Made by a program: the position numbers and the translations under genes | Assembly (NCBI GenBank): GCA_028829895.1 | Contig: CM054178.1 | Span: 101,546,058-101,610,057 of the forward strand | Length of the DNA stretch: 64,000 nt | DNA from: Sinotaia quadrata | Lineage: Eukaryota > Mollusca > Gastropoda > Architaenioglossa > Viviparidae | Reading direction: 5' to 3' | In this document: piece after piece, positions 1 to 12,381 of the stretch | Position numbering within the stretch: the first letter of the stretch is position 1 | Layout of the letters: each line of letters begins with the position of its first letter | The notes under the pieces: model-generated | Seen by the model: the letters and a program-made list of their open reading frames with translations, nothing else | Told to the model about the DNA's origin: nothing | Database searches by the model: none

Positions 1-21
1 CTCTTCTTTGTTTTATTTGTT

Positions 22-81
<60 letters not shown>

Positions 82-621
82 TAATAATATTTAAGTGTGT
101 ATTATTCTCTTGTATGTTCTTTTGCGTTTTGTTTTCTTTTACACTTTTTTTTTGTTTTTGATGTGATTGGTTTTAGATTGCTTATGTGTCTTCTTGGATT
201 TTGCCATATTTTCTGGTGTGAACGGGGTGGTGGTGGTGTTGTGGCATTTTGTAGCTTTTTGTTGGTGATTTTAAACACCACTACTCTCTGCTTATAACCA
301 GCTTGGGGTTGTAGACAAGAAGTACTCGAAGGAATATTCTACACATATACTGCGGAATTATCTCCCATTGCGTTTCGTCTTTACAGAACACTTTCTTTTC
401 AAATGTAATAGTTGTTCACGTTGAACTTAAAAATTAAATGAAAAAATTAGCACATAGTTCACATCAAAATTAAGAAAGTGTTGCAATAAACTGTATTATT
501 AGTGTTCGCTTTATATTGTTTTGATATAAATATTTTAATGTAGCCTATCTGAGATGACTTTCATATTACGAGTGTTCGCTTTATATTGTATTTATATAAA
601 TATTTAATGTACCTGAGACAG
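1..621. other. Probable intron of the TRPA1-like gene
   Basis: No coding exon is seen. The stretch holds a (GT)n microsatellite at 27-77. It also holds a direct repeat: the AT-rich segment with agtgttcgctttatattg starts near 501 and again near 571, just before the acceptor of the next exon. Confidence 0.45.
27..77. repeat. (GT)n microsatellite
   Basis: About 25 uninterrupted GT units are read directly from the sequence. Confidence 0.97.
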
Positions 622-2229
622 CTATGGTCCCGAGTGGCCAGTATGGGCTCAGAAGAACATGCAGTCACTGTGGATGACGTCACCAAAAGCGAGATCTTAG
701 AGGACCTCCAGAAGCAAAAGCAACGGTATTGATGGATCGTTCTGCTCTGTTCATATCTTCTCCTCATCTTTCCCAAACCTATGTTTTATCTATCAGTCTA
801 AATTAGTCTAATCTCTCTGTCTCTCTCAATAAATCTAAACCAATCCATCCATCCCTGTGTCAATCTGCCTACCTAAACTAATGTAATCTATATATCTGTT
901 CATTTAACGTAATGTAATCTATATATGTTCATTAGCGTAATGTAATCTATATATCTGTTCAATTAACGTAATGTGGTCTATCTAAACTAATTTAGTTTAT
1001 CTAACAATCTAACCTATCTCAATCAATTTAATTTCTCAATTATCTGCACTAATCTTTCTATTTATTTATTTATCTAATCTAACCTCTCTATTTATCTGTC
1101 TAAACTAATCGAATCTATATCCATCTGCCTGTATGCCTACCTACCTAATCTATCTACGTCCAGGGTCATTAGTATATCCAATTTGTCATTAGTCTAAAGT
1201 TAAATAAAAATGCTTCATATCATCAGTACTTTTATTGTGTCTGTCAGTTTTGGAAGGAGAAAAATAAACATCCCATTCAATGCAAAGAAATCAAAGAATG
1301 AATTACAAAATTTTGAGATGCAATACAAACACTATAAACTGTGACTTCAATCATAGTCCTCTCACTCGCAATCTTAAGATAAATAATCTAAAGACATTTG
1401 CCACATATACATGAAGAAATATATTAGAATAAAGAGAGCACCTAATAAAATGGAGTCAGTATTTTTTTATCACTGAAGGAATTAGGGAAGCCCCAAAGAA
1501 GAGAATAATTTTGAACATCACAATACAAAATAATTAATTTTTAATTAATAGAAAAAGAAAGGGAAATGTCAGAAAACACTTTCAGTCCTAAATGGTAGCA
1601 TACATGATTTCCTGTACACATTGAATTAATTAAGATTTAACTAATGAAATTTTGCTCAGTAAAAAACACATTTCAAGTGACGCGTCACTCTGCTTAGAAA
1701 TAAAAACACGTCAAGTGACGCGGAGCTATGTTTAGAGATAGAAACATATCAAGTGACGCAGAACTCTGCTTAGAGCTAAACACATGTCGTGTATCGTCAT
1801 TCTGTATGTCCTGAGTTATCTACGTACGTAATCCAGAATAATCAGTATCGTCGGTATCATCAGTGTCATTATTTCCATCAGTATTATCAATATCATCACT
1901 TTCAAAATCCAGTTAATTTAGTGCTTCCATTGTCTTCAAAGTGCAAAGATTAATTATTAGTATGTTCAGTGTATAACTCTCACAGTTTCTGCAATTCCAG
2001 ACTGAAGGAAACCCTATCGATTGTTGAAAAAAACAACCAGCTTTTACGGCTTGTCGTGCAAAAAATGGAGATCCATACTGAAGACGAGGCTTGGGACGAG
2101 GGTCAGTACTGCGCCCAGAATGGCAATGCGGGGCTTGGAGACTGGAAGCCTGACGTCAAAACTCGCCGCATGTTGCTCACAAAATCCAGCGCCATCACAT
2201 GCCTTGGTGACATTGGCAAGAAGACATGA
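622..2229 (+). CDS. TRPA1: TRPA1-like cation channel, last two coding exons (partial)
   Basis: Exons 622-725 and 2001-2229 join in phase: CG at the first exon's end plus A gives Arg. They encode 110 residues ending in TGA. TRPA1 is a plasma-membrane, ankyrin-repeat, non-selective cation channel that senses irritants and temperature; only its cytosolic C-terminal tail lies here. The join yields a heptad-like helix, KSEILEDLQKQKQR then LKETLSIVEKNNQLLRLVV followed by QKMEI. From memory, vertebrate TRPA1 tails have the same layout (an EILKQKYRLKD-type segment, then LIKLIIQKMEI) about 50 residues from the end. The last 45 residues (WDEGQYCAQ to IGKKT) are not recognised. The acceptor before 2001 (gcaattccag) is good. 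The donor at 726 (gtattg) is weak, and the 5' edge of the first exon is a best guess. Pore and ankyrin exons lie upstream of the window. Confidence 0.72.
780..1165. repeat. Degenerate TCTA/CTAAT low-complexity tract in TRPA1 intron
   Basis: The stretch is rich in aatctatctaa-like words. Within it, three units of about 36 bp (aatgtaatctatatatctg plus gttcattaacgt) run from about 880 to 975. The tract lies in the final intron of the TRPA1-like gene. Confidence 0.6.
1655..1790. repeat. Short tandem repeat with TCAAGTGACGC core, three units
   Basis: Three units of roughly 40 bp repeat the words tcaagtgacgc and ctctgcttagagataaaaaca, with some drift. They lie in the last TRPA1 intron. The TGACGC core resembles half of a CRE/ATF site, but function is unknown. 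Confidence 0.6.
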
Positions 2230-2509
2230 TAGCTTCTGGACGACATTTACTGAATCAGGAGGAAATAATATCGTCTTTAGTAACGTTGCGTCAGAATAGA
2301 AAACAGGCGTGTTTATTACGTCTTATAGCTTTAAACTGAACGACTAGCAATCTTTGTGTCTTATACTGCAGACAGACAAAATGGAGAGAAATTAGTAACT
2401 ACAGACAAAAATATGATTTCTTAATGTCGTCCTTGACATCAGTCTGCTATGTCATTATTAAAGCCAAGACCAAGTCTTGAAGTTTGTAATTAATATAGGC
2501 GTAATTATT

Positions 2510-2515
2510 AATAAA
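2510..2515 (+). promoter_or_regulatory. Candidate polyadenylation signal of the TRPA1-like gene
   Basis: An AATAAA hexamer lies about 280 bases after the TGA stop. It is the first canonical hexamer I saw on this strand. No cDNA is available to confirm it. Confidence 0.4.
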
Positions 2516-2829
2516 GTTGTTGCAATACGTTATAATCATCACTCTCCCAGCATTCTTAATGCTTCCTTCTCTTGCAAGCAATTCATCTGTACAATTGTCC
2601 CTCCTCAAGACATTGTAAAAGATGATTATATAAGTACTTAAATAATGAAACCTCACCTGTATTTTTCCTATGTAATATATTGAATTATGTCATCGCTGGT
2701 GATTCGATGTGATTTTTTTTTATTGTCCCAAGAAATCAAGGTAGTCATAATTGGTCAAATTTAGTTCTCGTGGATCAAATTTATGTCACAAAATAGTCAT
2801 AGTTTTCTTTCCGGAGGAAACTTTTCCAA

Positions 2830-2833
<4 letters not shown>

Positions 2834-2887
<54 letters not shown>

Positions 2888-2901
2888 GCACACACACACG
2901 T

Positions 2902-2928
<27 letters not shown>
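2834..2928. repeat. (CT)n followed by (CA)n compound microsatellite
   Basis: About 18 CT units run directly into about 28 CA units with minor interruptions (cgca, cgta). This creates a spurious Leu-Ser / His-Thr open frame. Confidence 0.96.
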
Positions 2929-2932
<4 letters not shown>

Positions 2933-3499
2933 GACAAACAGTAGTGTCTAAAATGGTCTGTGCTATCAGGCATGAACTGCTTTATCTGATGCCATCAAGC
3001 TTGTAATGTAATGCATTGTTATTTAAAGAATGCTAAATATGTTTGTGGTAATACACACACATAAATATGGCGTCTTTTTTAATTTTGATTACGAGTTAAC
3101 TACTGTAGCCTTTTACTGCAATTAGAAGTAGGTTTCTGAAACCATTCAGTGTGAGTAGGAGTAGATTACTAAAGTCATGCAGTCTGAGAGTAGGGTGCTA
3201 AAATCTCGTCGTGCACATAGGAGTTGGCTATTGAAGCTTGCAAATAAATTACAATCTAGTTTTTAGAGCGTTGTAATGTAGTAAATATCATTGTTTGATA
3301 GTAAGATTTTCAGTGTTGTAAGCAATTGATATTATAAATCTCTTCAATATATTACATGATTAATAATAATATTTTTCAATCATTTTGATTTTTCATAAAT
3401 TAATGCCTCCCATGTTGATATTAATAATCCATACTGTCTCATGCTAATTTCTTCTCAGTTTGGTAAATCTTCTCCTTTTCCAGTTTCAGTGAGTTCCAA

Positions 3500-4150
3500 G
3501 TTCTCATGCTACATCATTCACATATATCCATGTTATATCTTTCACAAGTTCACTTGATACATCATTCACAAGCTCACATGTTACATAATTTCCAAGTTCA
3601 CGTGTTACATCATTCAATGTTGCAGAATGCACAAGCTCGTGTATTAAGTCATTCCTAAGTTCACGTGTTACGTTATTCACAAGTTCACATGTTAAGTCAT
3701 TCACAAGCTCACATATTGCATCATTCACTAGGTCACATGTTACATCATTACCAAGTTCTTATGTTACATCATTCAAAAGTTCACATGTTACATCATTCAC
3801 AAACTCACATATTACATCAATCTCAAGTTCACATGTTACATTATTCCCAAGTTCTTAGGTTGCAGTGTTCACACGCTCACAAGTTACATCATTTCCAAGT
3901 TCAAGTGTTACATCATTCAATGTTGCAGAATTCACAAGCTCAGGTATTACATCATTCCTAAGTTCACATGTTACGTCATTCACAAGCTCACACATTGCAT
4001 CATTCACTAGGTCACATGTTACATCATTACCAAGTTCTTATGTTACATCATTCAAAAGTTTACATGCTACATTATTCACGTATTCCGATGTTACATCACT
4101 CACAAGCTCATATATTGTATCATTCACAAGCTCACATGTTTCATTATTCC
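3500..4150. repeat. 24-bp minisatellite with a 303-bp higher-order unit
   Basis: Around 24 diverged copies of a 24-bp unit (cattcacaagctcacatg plus ttacat) run head to tail. A longer 39-bp variant containing cattcaatgttgcagaat occurs at 3611 and again at 3914. The 303-bp spacing equals eleven 24-mers plus one 39-mer, so a block of units was itself duplicated. Because 24 is divisible by three, several frames on both strands stay open. These frames are by-products of the repeat. Confidence 0.9.
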
Positions 4151-4167
4151 ATACACTACTTGCAGAA

Positions 4168-4169
4168 AA

Positions 4170-4213
<44 letters not shown>
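4168..4213. repeat. (AC)n microsatellite
   Basis: About 21 AC units lie directly after the minisatellite. Confidence 0.95.
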
Positions 4214-6900
4214 ATCATACACATTCGCAAGCAAATATTTTCAGCTAGAAGATGCATGGTTAACATCAAACTTTATTGAAATCGCGCTCCTTCACCAATA
4301 TAAGTAAGCAAAGCCTAAACTCTTTCCTTTAATAAACATTGGAGGTCAAAAGCAATTGTGTAAAACAGCTATACTATTCCAACTAGTTATTTATTCAAAG
4401 TACAAATTTACTTTTGGGTAGACATAATATTTTTTTGTTTTCATACTCGTGTAAACACGATTTTAGGCAAAATATTAATAATGAAAACATACCTTTGTTT
4501 TAATCATGGACAAATATACTTCAGTCATTCATTTTATATAACTATTATTTTAAAATAATTTAGCATGCTACTGTCAAGAAATAGGTTGTCTTTCTTTGGG
4601 TCAATTTCTGGCGTCGGATTGTCTATCTTAAAGTTCTTGTTGTCTCCCCTTGCAGTTGATAAACTCCGACGGTTTATTAAATATTTTATTACTTTAAGTA
4701 TTGACTGATGTCTAATAGCTTGTCGGAATATCTTTGGAATTGCTCTAAGAAATGTAATCGAGGAATATTGTTGTTATAATTATGTGCAAGCTAAATCAAA
4801 ATACCTTCCTTGGAATACAATAAAATAGAGAAGTCATACGTATACAAATAAGTCAGAAATAATACACGTTTATCTTGTAAAGAAATGAAAATAAAACTAT
4901 TTAAAATTAAACAAAGCATCAGTAATATAATAACTACTAAAATATGCCGTGAAATCAATCTTTACGAAATTATGTAAATTTCGTACAGTAGCAAGAGTTT
5001 TCTCCCTTGTAACCTGCCATTTAGAAACGATTCTTACAAACATGTAGTTAAAATGTAAATGTAAGCTCATAAATTTGCCATACTTTGAGAAAACTATAAT
5101 GTAAAGTGCAAACATTTATTAGTAAAATTACTGAAATATAACGAAATTTACAAAATATTGAATAAGCATTTTAAAATTTCATTTATATTAAATTTCATGG
5201 TGTCAATAAACATTATATTTATTTTATCATTATTTTTAATCATAATAATGAGTAAAATAAAAACTCAACTGGAATCCAGATTCCATATATTAAGACTAAC
5301 AAAAGACACAGACACTTAAATGTGTAGAACTTATAACAACAGAAAATAGCTGGCTACATGTTGTAACCCTTAATTTTGCGATTTACTTTTAAATTTCATC
5401 CCTACATATACTGTCTTACATCTTGAAATCTTCAGATGATTAAAGTGTTCATTAGTTCATTAGTAGTATCAGCAATAGTAGAGATGAATAATAATTATTA
5501 AATATATTTTAAAGCTTATAAGGCAGTACATAGTCTTACAAAATCTATCATAATAAAAACGATTACATTGTCCATTAGTATTTAATATTCAGTTCTTACA
5601 AGAAAATCCTACTGAGAAAAATCGAGGAAAAGATTTCAGGTTTTGAAAGAAAGGGTGTTTTGTACTTTCAGAGGGCTGTACTGTTATTTACTTGCTTCGT
5701 ACACTGCCAAGAAAATTACCCTATTCCTGTCATTTTTAAAGTTTTGTTTTGATTGGATACACGAATATTTATGACATTTCTATTAAATTTATTTTTATTT
5801 CTTAACCTTTGTTTAGTCCATTTGTTCATCATAACTGTTTGTTAGTGTGTGTGTCCAGTAATATACTGCCAATTGTTTGTCGTTGATTGTGATTCATTAC
5901 CCTGGGTTCTCCAAATGCGCACTTTTCGGGGTAAAAAAAAAAGTGAAATGATCTCAAAATAATTATTTTTGTTCCAAAGACATAATTTGAAGACATGGAA
6001 TCGGCATAAGAAATTGCAATGGAACTTTTTAACTGTGTAGACGTTTTATGTAGTCGTTTCACTCCCAGAATGTTCTAAAGAAACGTTGCCCATTTAACAT
6101 GCATACATTTCTACTTTTAAATGCTGTGTTAAGTAAAAAGTGTTTGCATTCAAAACTTTAAATCTTATCTAATTTTGTTTCCATCCAGTTTTTAATTCTT
6201 CCTTTTCTCCCAGTCTTTAAGGACTTCTATCTTAATTTTACATTTTTAACCAGTGATCCAAAAATTTTTACTTTTTTAACCAGGGATCCAAAACAACACC
6301 CATCCTGGTCACGTGATCTCTCTCGAGAAAGTATGTCGTTTGACAGTTCTCATCTCTTTCACTGACCAGTTCTCTGGCTGTAAAGACGCTGACAGAACAA
6401 TAAAAAATAACAAAGATAACATAATGCAGATTAAAGAAAAGTAATCGAAACAAAAACCAATATTATACCAACAACTCTAACAAAGTACTAGTAATTGTAC
6501 ACACAAACACTGTAATCATTCTTGAATACTTCTGAAGCTTGGCGTGCGAACAGGTCATGACGTCAACGCAAAAAAATGTAAAAAAAAAACCAACAAAACA
6601 GCCGTACATGTGAAGAAGCCTGCCAGGAGAAAACAAAAGACAACAATTTTGACATCGTGTTTCTTGTGTGTGTCAATTTTGATATTATTTATTATTTCTT
6701 ACATTTCAAGTATTTCATTATTTTACGTTATTAATATGTTAAGTTATGATTATTGACAACCCACGTTTAGTTTACTACTCACTACTGATACACTTTTCAA
6801 ATGATTCTGGACTGAAGAGAAAATTATTTCCATATTTAATAGCACCATGTCTTACAATTTGCAATGCTTAGTTCTTTCATGCATAAAACACGCACGTATA
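4214..6900. other. Intergenic, no recognisable gene
   Basis: The stretch is AT-rich with stop codons in all frames. I saw no exon chain, transposon end or RNA gene. Confidence 0.5.
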
Positions 6901-6939
6901 CAGTGTACTGAAAATGTCACTGCTTACGGAATGTTATTT

Positions 6940-7265
6940 GCACAATATTAAGATTTTAACTCATATTCTGACATATTGCTCATTAAAATACTATTTCCAC
7001 AATATTAAGATTTTAACTCATATTCTGACATATCGCTCATTAAAATACTATTTGCACAATATTAAGATTTTAACTCATATTCTGACATATTGCTCATTAA
7101 AATACTATTTGCACAATATTAAGATTTTAACTCATATTCTGACATATTGCCCAATAAAATACTATTTGCACAATATTAAGATTTTAACTCAAATTCTGTG
7201 GTATTGCCCAATATAATACTATTTCTACAATATTAAGATTTTAACTCAAATTCTTTTGTATTGCC
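6940..7265. repeat. 57-bp tandem repeat array, about 5.7 copies
   Basis: The unit begins ttgcacaatattaagatttt and ends gctcattaaaatactat. It is repeated nearly perfectly four times, then more loosely. The length of 57 bp equals 19 codons, so a repetitive 100-residue frame is open across it. No splice site or flanking coding sequence supports a gene. Confidence 0.93.
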
Positions 7266-8800
7266 CCCAAAAATATTATTGCGAACGAAAGTGCATGTGT
7301 TCGTGATAAAACGTAGTTATAAAACTAACTTCAGTGAACAGAACATTTCGCTCTAGAAACATACTTGCGTGCGAACCTGTCAAGGGGACTGGACGCCTCT
7401 GTCTTTAGGTGTCTCCTGCGCCTTCATTCAGCTTCATTCCTCCTAATTTCTCATCCAAACCAACTTCTGCACTTGCTCATACGCAAATACAGAAAGTTTA
7501 ATTTGTTTTTTTTAATGTTTAAAAACTGTTTGAAAATTGAAACTTCGTTAATGGTTTTGTGAATAATGGGTTCTTATAGTATGAGTTCTGGAAATCAAAC
7601 CTTGTGTGATACACTGCTAAGTATCACTTTGAGCATTTAATTTCTAAATGATGGATAGATGAGTGAATATGATGATGATGTAGTGATAGTTGTGGTGGTG
7701 ATGACGACAATGGCGATAGAAGGTAGATTGATAGATGTAGATGACTATGAATGAGGGAGGAATGGAGAGAACAAGTTTGGCGGGAGATGGAGATGATGAA
7801 AATGATGTCCTCTGTTAAAGTAAGACTCCTCCACAGAGCTTTTATCTTTCGTTGGAAAAACTAATAATAATAATGATGATAACGACGACGAAAACGATGA
7901 TAATGGTGAATAGTAGTAGTGGTGATGGTGGTGACGATTATGTTGTTGATGTTGGTGCTAGGGGTAGTGATGATGATAATGATCTCACAAAGCATCTCAT
8001 GAATAATCACCCAGAACTTTGCATGGACTATCAAGGCACATCACATAAGTGTTCTAGAATCATCGTGTGTACTACTCAAGCACACAATGAGGAACGTTCA
8101 AAAAAGTCTTCATGAATTCTAGAGACCAAACTCAAACTTCAATTTTCGTCGTATTGGCTCTCAAATGGAATTCACAGGAATCAACTTTATCATGTAGGCC
8201 TATATGAGGAAATATTTTTTTAAAATTTTCTCTCTATCATCACAGTCTAAATGGTTAACGAAACAGCCAAATTAATTTAAACATATAAAGGGTTAAAATA
8301 ACTATTTTTGTCAACAATGCGAAACCTAAGTATGGAAACGTTAGCTGAGAAAAAATAGGTTTGATAGTAGTTTGTGCCAGTGAATGGAAAAGCATAATTA
8401 ACATTCAAGGACGCATGCATTTACCTCTCTGCAGTCAGCAATGCCATGACCATAAATACGGGAATATGTGGTAGGCCACTGAGACACTAATTTTGTCTGT
8501 GAGAAAACAGGCACTGAGTTTTGGGATGCAAAATGTTTAAGAATCCCCACTATAAAGTTTGATAGTTTACAGTTAGATACTGTTATTGTGAAATTATTTG
8601 TTGAAATAGAATTTTGAGTTATTGGAAAGTTGAGATTTATTTGTTATAGTTAAATGTGTTGGTTTGTGTGTACAACCCTTTCTTGTTATGACTTGTGTAC
8701 TCTTGCCAGGTGGCGATGAGTCACCATAGTAACGTAGTTTTAAAAATAAAATAAAAATAAGGAATGCTCTGAGATTAGTTTGTGCTCTGGGTTAGGTAGT
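7266..8800. other. Intergenic with GAT-rich low-complexity tract
   Basis: Between about 7660 and 7990 the sequence is dominated by GATGATG, GGTGGTGA and AATAATAAT words. No gene is seen here. Confidence 0.55.
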
Positions 8801-10914
8801 TAGCAGGCAAATTGATATGTCATTCACTAGGTGTCAACTTGGAATTCAATGCCTGGCACTAATGGGGAGTGGACAGTTACAAAATTCATCAGCACATTCG
8901 AGACTATATGCGTGCTGGATTGGGGGGGGGGTGTTGTGTGCTGGAGGGGGTATGTTCTAATCAGCTCAGTGAAAATGATGTACAAGGACTTTGTGTATAA
9001 AAAGAGACGACAGAGACAGAAACAAATGAGAAAGACACCAGGAATGTAGTGTTTGGTAGAGGGGTAAGAAAACCCTCTGAGTTTCTCCCTGCTTCTGTAC
9101 TATGAAGACTGGCCGGCAACCAGTTAGAGAACTTTTGGACACTGCAATAGAGTGCCAGATGTTTACCCGGCTGTGATTTTAGGTGTGCCATCAGAGCCAT
9201 CAACAGATCAAGATAGACCAGTCATATAGTCATCTCAGGTGTTCTAAAGTCTCTGTGCAAAGACCATGGGTGATCAACTATTTTCCAGGCAGTGGAAGAA
9301 TAGACTGATGGAAGTTTAGCATCACAGCACTGGGAGATATTGCAGATAGGCAGTAGGCGACCATGTGAGGCATGTCGCAGTATATAAACGGCGTGGATGG
9401 CCGTAATGAGAAGATAAGAAATGAGAAACATAATGAGATGAGAAGAAATGAGGAATGAAGCGAGACGCAACAAGAAAACGTAACAAGAGTTGAGAAGTAG
9501 AACTAATGAGAAGCGTAACGAGAGAGTGAAACAATAGCAGAAGGGATGGCTGTACCTGGGTTTCGGGGAGCGAACCAGTGTCAAACATCAAAGGTGGTTT
9601 TGTGTATCTTCAAACCCCGGCATGAGGAGAAAGTGACAATAACTATGTGAGCAGAAAAATACTAACTAGTGTAGGAATCTCAGAGCACATTAAACTTAGA
9701 ACTATAAACATTAAACTTAAAACTAAAGCTTAGAATCTTAATTAAGAATTAAACTTTAAATTAAAAATAAACCTTAAACTTAAATCTACATTTATCCGTG
9801 AAGAACCATATTAAAATTAGTTTGAAAATGTTTATGTGTGTCACGAAAAAAGGGAGAGTAATCAGAAAATTTATTTTTTACTCTTGATTGTCTCCACTTG
9901 CCCCATGCTCAACCCAACGGGCATTTGCAGGGTCATCTGCGAACAGGGTGAGGAGTTAAATAAGGGTACTGACAGTAAGTTCGACTTCCAATTACTGTCA
10001 GGGCGTTTGTTTATTTTGTTTAGATACACTGCTAGCAAGTTTGCTAAGTTCATGTTTTTAATATTTTTATTAAAAAAATATATTTTATAAATTATAAGTG
10101 TTAGATGTTTGATAGTTATGTTTATAATATGTGAAAATGTATTTAGTTTTTATTAGTATTTTTATTACAAACTTCATTAGGGATTATATTTTAGAAGTTC
10201 TGCACCTCTGAATAATGCACCTTCTAGCGTCAGTAGCATAGGGATACACGCACGAATTTTATCTGTGAAAGAATGAGAACTGATTATGTATAAAAGGACT
10301 GATGAGAACTATTTTAAACCAGTGTGCATCTGGTCTGGACTACAGAGAGGTTAATGGCCTTGTATTAGTGCCTACACTGAGTCTGTACAATCTTTCCATC
10401 TTCGTTATGAACGGGAAGGAAAGAATTGAATATTCTCCATGTACAATATAGAGTTGGACGTGTGTTTTATCACACTCAATTCGTCATGGCAACCTTTATT
10501 ATAAAGCTTGTCCTTATTATTCTACGTGGGTTCGAACCTTGAGTCATAGCTGTCCATCAGGGGAAGGAACTGAGGGGAACAGGACTGCATCAAGATAAGA
10601 ATATTCTATGCCACTCACGTTTCTGTACTGTCACCGAAGACAGCCCTCCATGATAGATTTTGGATTTTGGAACCGTTGCAGAAGACAGGTGTCCGGGAAC
10701 TACAATTTGTACTGTCATCGGGGACAGCTGCCCGGGTTTTTCAGCATAGAACTGAGTGTCCCAAGTGTTAGGCAACATGGGACAAGTATTGCTGTGTTTC
10801 ATCATCAAGTGTGTTTGTTCGTAGATGTCAGTGACTGTAACTGTTTGTGTTTGCCAGTGCATTGACAATTCAACGTTTATTTCAAACTTGTAAGTTTGAA
10901 AGCTTTTTCCTAGT
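8801..10914. other. Intergenic or uncharacterised repeat, no recognisable gene
   Basis: The stretch is less AT-rich than its surroundings. A purine-rich run of aatgag/gaagcgtaacgag words lies at about 9400-9540. The 10.6-10.9 kb part holds two related segments with ctgtcaccgaagacag / ctgtcatcggggacag. It abuts the interspersed repeat that starts at 10915 and may be its 5' continuation. I could not identify a protein domain. Confidence 0.35.
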
Positions 10915-11530
10915 CTATTTCTGATTCTTCTCCATAATGTCTTATATTGACTTAAACTTTGTGATTATCTAGTTTGCTTATTGACATTGAGAACTTGTGT
11001 AAGCTAAACTAAATTGTATTGACATTTCTCTAATGTAAAATTCCTAGCAATTGTTCTATGCAATTGGCATGATATATTTTTCTTAATTAACTGAATTTAT
11101 TGTGCTATGTCTTATGAGATTTGTGATCTCTGAAATCCCTTGTGTGTGATTTTTTTTAGAAAGATAATTGTAAAATTTATAAATTATTATTTATTTTTTC
11201 TTTAATAAATTGTTGAATTTATAACTATCCACTCTCGGTACTGTGATAGAGAGGTACTTGGTACAGATGATGGGTGGGGGCTGCCAAATGATGTAACAAC
11301 ATCAGAAAGATGGTCAAGTGCAAGTTTTAGTATAGTTCCCGTCATCGTTAGAGAGATATGTGTGTGTGGGGGCTTGATTAAAGACAAAGATTGACAAGAT
11401 AATTCAATTAAGGTCTGTTATTCCAGACAGGCAACACTTGGACAGAGTTAATTAGTTAACAGACTATCCAGGGATTGATCTAGTCGCTCTCATGACCGCA
11501 AAGACAAAAGACCCTGTCTGGTGACTGTGT
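10915..11530 (+). repeat. Interspersed repeat family R1, left copy
   Basis: This segment is the diverged reverse complement of 14708-15345. Shared landmarks in order are tatttctgattcttctc, gtgtaagctaaactaaattg, tttctttaataaattgttga, actatccactctc, gatgggtgggggctgcca, agttcccgtc, acttggacagag and gcaaagacaaaagacc. It could be part of a long terminal repeat or another transposon end. No protein was recognised beside it that would decide. Confidence 0.75.
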
Positions 11531-11838
11531 ATATCACGCTTGCCAACACACTGGTGAAGAAAATCACGGGTGATAACTCGGCCCCGCAGATAACAATGTA
11601 TGTAGTACATATATTCAATGACGAGTTGAGGCTGAAGAGCCGTCAGGCCTCGTTGACTAGCCTCCCTTGCCGAACAGCAAAAAATGGCCCCACCCTGAAA
11701 AGAGGGAAAGATGACGGTGTAAACCGGAGTGTAAATGAAGAGTGCCCCGTCGACTTGTCTCAGAATCCCCAGTCTGTGTGTAGCTTAACAGAAGGTGGCT
11801 ATTGCATCATTGTTTCGAAGACTGGTTTCATAGCATAG
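11521..11838 (+). other. Unassigned open frame beside repeat R1
   Basis: A 105-codon frame is open immediately downstream of the left R1 copy. Its composition is less AT-rich than the surroundings, and it includes the words KKITGDNSAPQITMYVV and EECPVDLSQNPQSVC. I recognise no domain. It may be the start of a transposon coding region, cut off by the LINE fragment that follows. Whether it is coding is uncertain. Confidence 0.2.
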
Positions 11839-11924
11839 CACTTGTTATAAGAAAAAATGAAAAATATAATTAATAAGAATCGTGAGTTAAATCAGGGCAG
11901 AGACTTCTCTGACAACAAGAAATA

Positions 11925-12381
11925 AATGAAATCAGAATCCTATTAAACAAATTCCAACAAATCAACATAAACACCTCCTTCCTATGGATCCCAGCCATGC
12001 AGGAATCACAGGCAATGAAACGGTTGATAAAGGAGGGAAAAAAGAAACTTCACAGGTTCTCCCCCTACCACCTCAATCTACACTACAGAAATTATGACAG
12101 CTATGAACAATCATTTCAAGAAAAACAGCCCTACAGCCCCACCAGCCACCCAAATTAAAACAGCCATTAAAGCCATATTTAGACTCAGACTAAATGCAAA
12201 CTTCAGATTCCATCACCAAAATGAACAACCTAAAACATGCCCACACTGCAACACTGACAACACAGTAGATCACTTCCTCACCTCCTGTTTACAACACCTC
12301 ATAGAAAGAGAAGAAATCAAGAAAGAAATCACAACTCTTCCACTAAATTTACAACAGATAATCTGCTGTACTCCCCCATAA
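11925..12381 (+). pseudogene. Non-LTR retrotransposon (LINE) fragment: RNase H region and C-terminal zinc knuckle
   Basis: Two frames carry remnants of a LINE polyprotein 3' end. The first reads NEIRILLNKFQQINI, then FLWIPA and, after a one-base deletion, HAGITGNE. That is the RNase H signature of I-like and Jockey-like LINEs. The second frame (12094-12381) contains LFRLRLNANFRFH, then CPHC and TVDHFLTSC, the usual cysteine/histidine motif near the end of such ORF2 proteins. The reverse transcriptase is absent, so this is a 5'-truncated, frameshifted dead copy. It lies between the two inverted R1 repeats. Its 3' untranslated tail probably runs to about 12560. Confidence 0.8.

Noticed and set aside
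2751..2951. 66-residue frame with Leu-Ser and His-Thr runs
   Set aside because: Translation of a CT/CA microsatellite.
3500..4150. Possible CRISPR array
   Set aside because: The units are directly adjacent 24-mers without unique spacers, in a eukaryotic genome.
3504..4279. Several open frames of 74-127 residues on both strands
   Set aside because: They are produced by a 24-bp repeat and an AC microsatellite, whose periods keep frames open; no splice or start evidence.
6914..7216. 100-residue frame with a repeated HNIKILTHILTY unit
   Set aside because: It is an exact consequence of the 57-bp tandem array.
8961..9591. Serine/leucine-rich minus-strand frames
   Set aside because: They are the complement of a purine-rich tract; the composition is a low-complexity artefact.
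10590..10868. Overlapping frames of 85-92 residues on both strands
   Set aside because: Both strands are open over a short repeated segment; no domain, start context or splice support.
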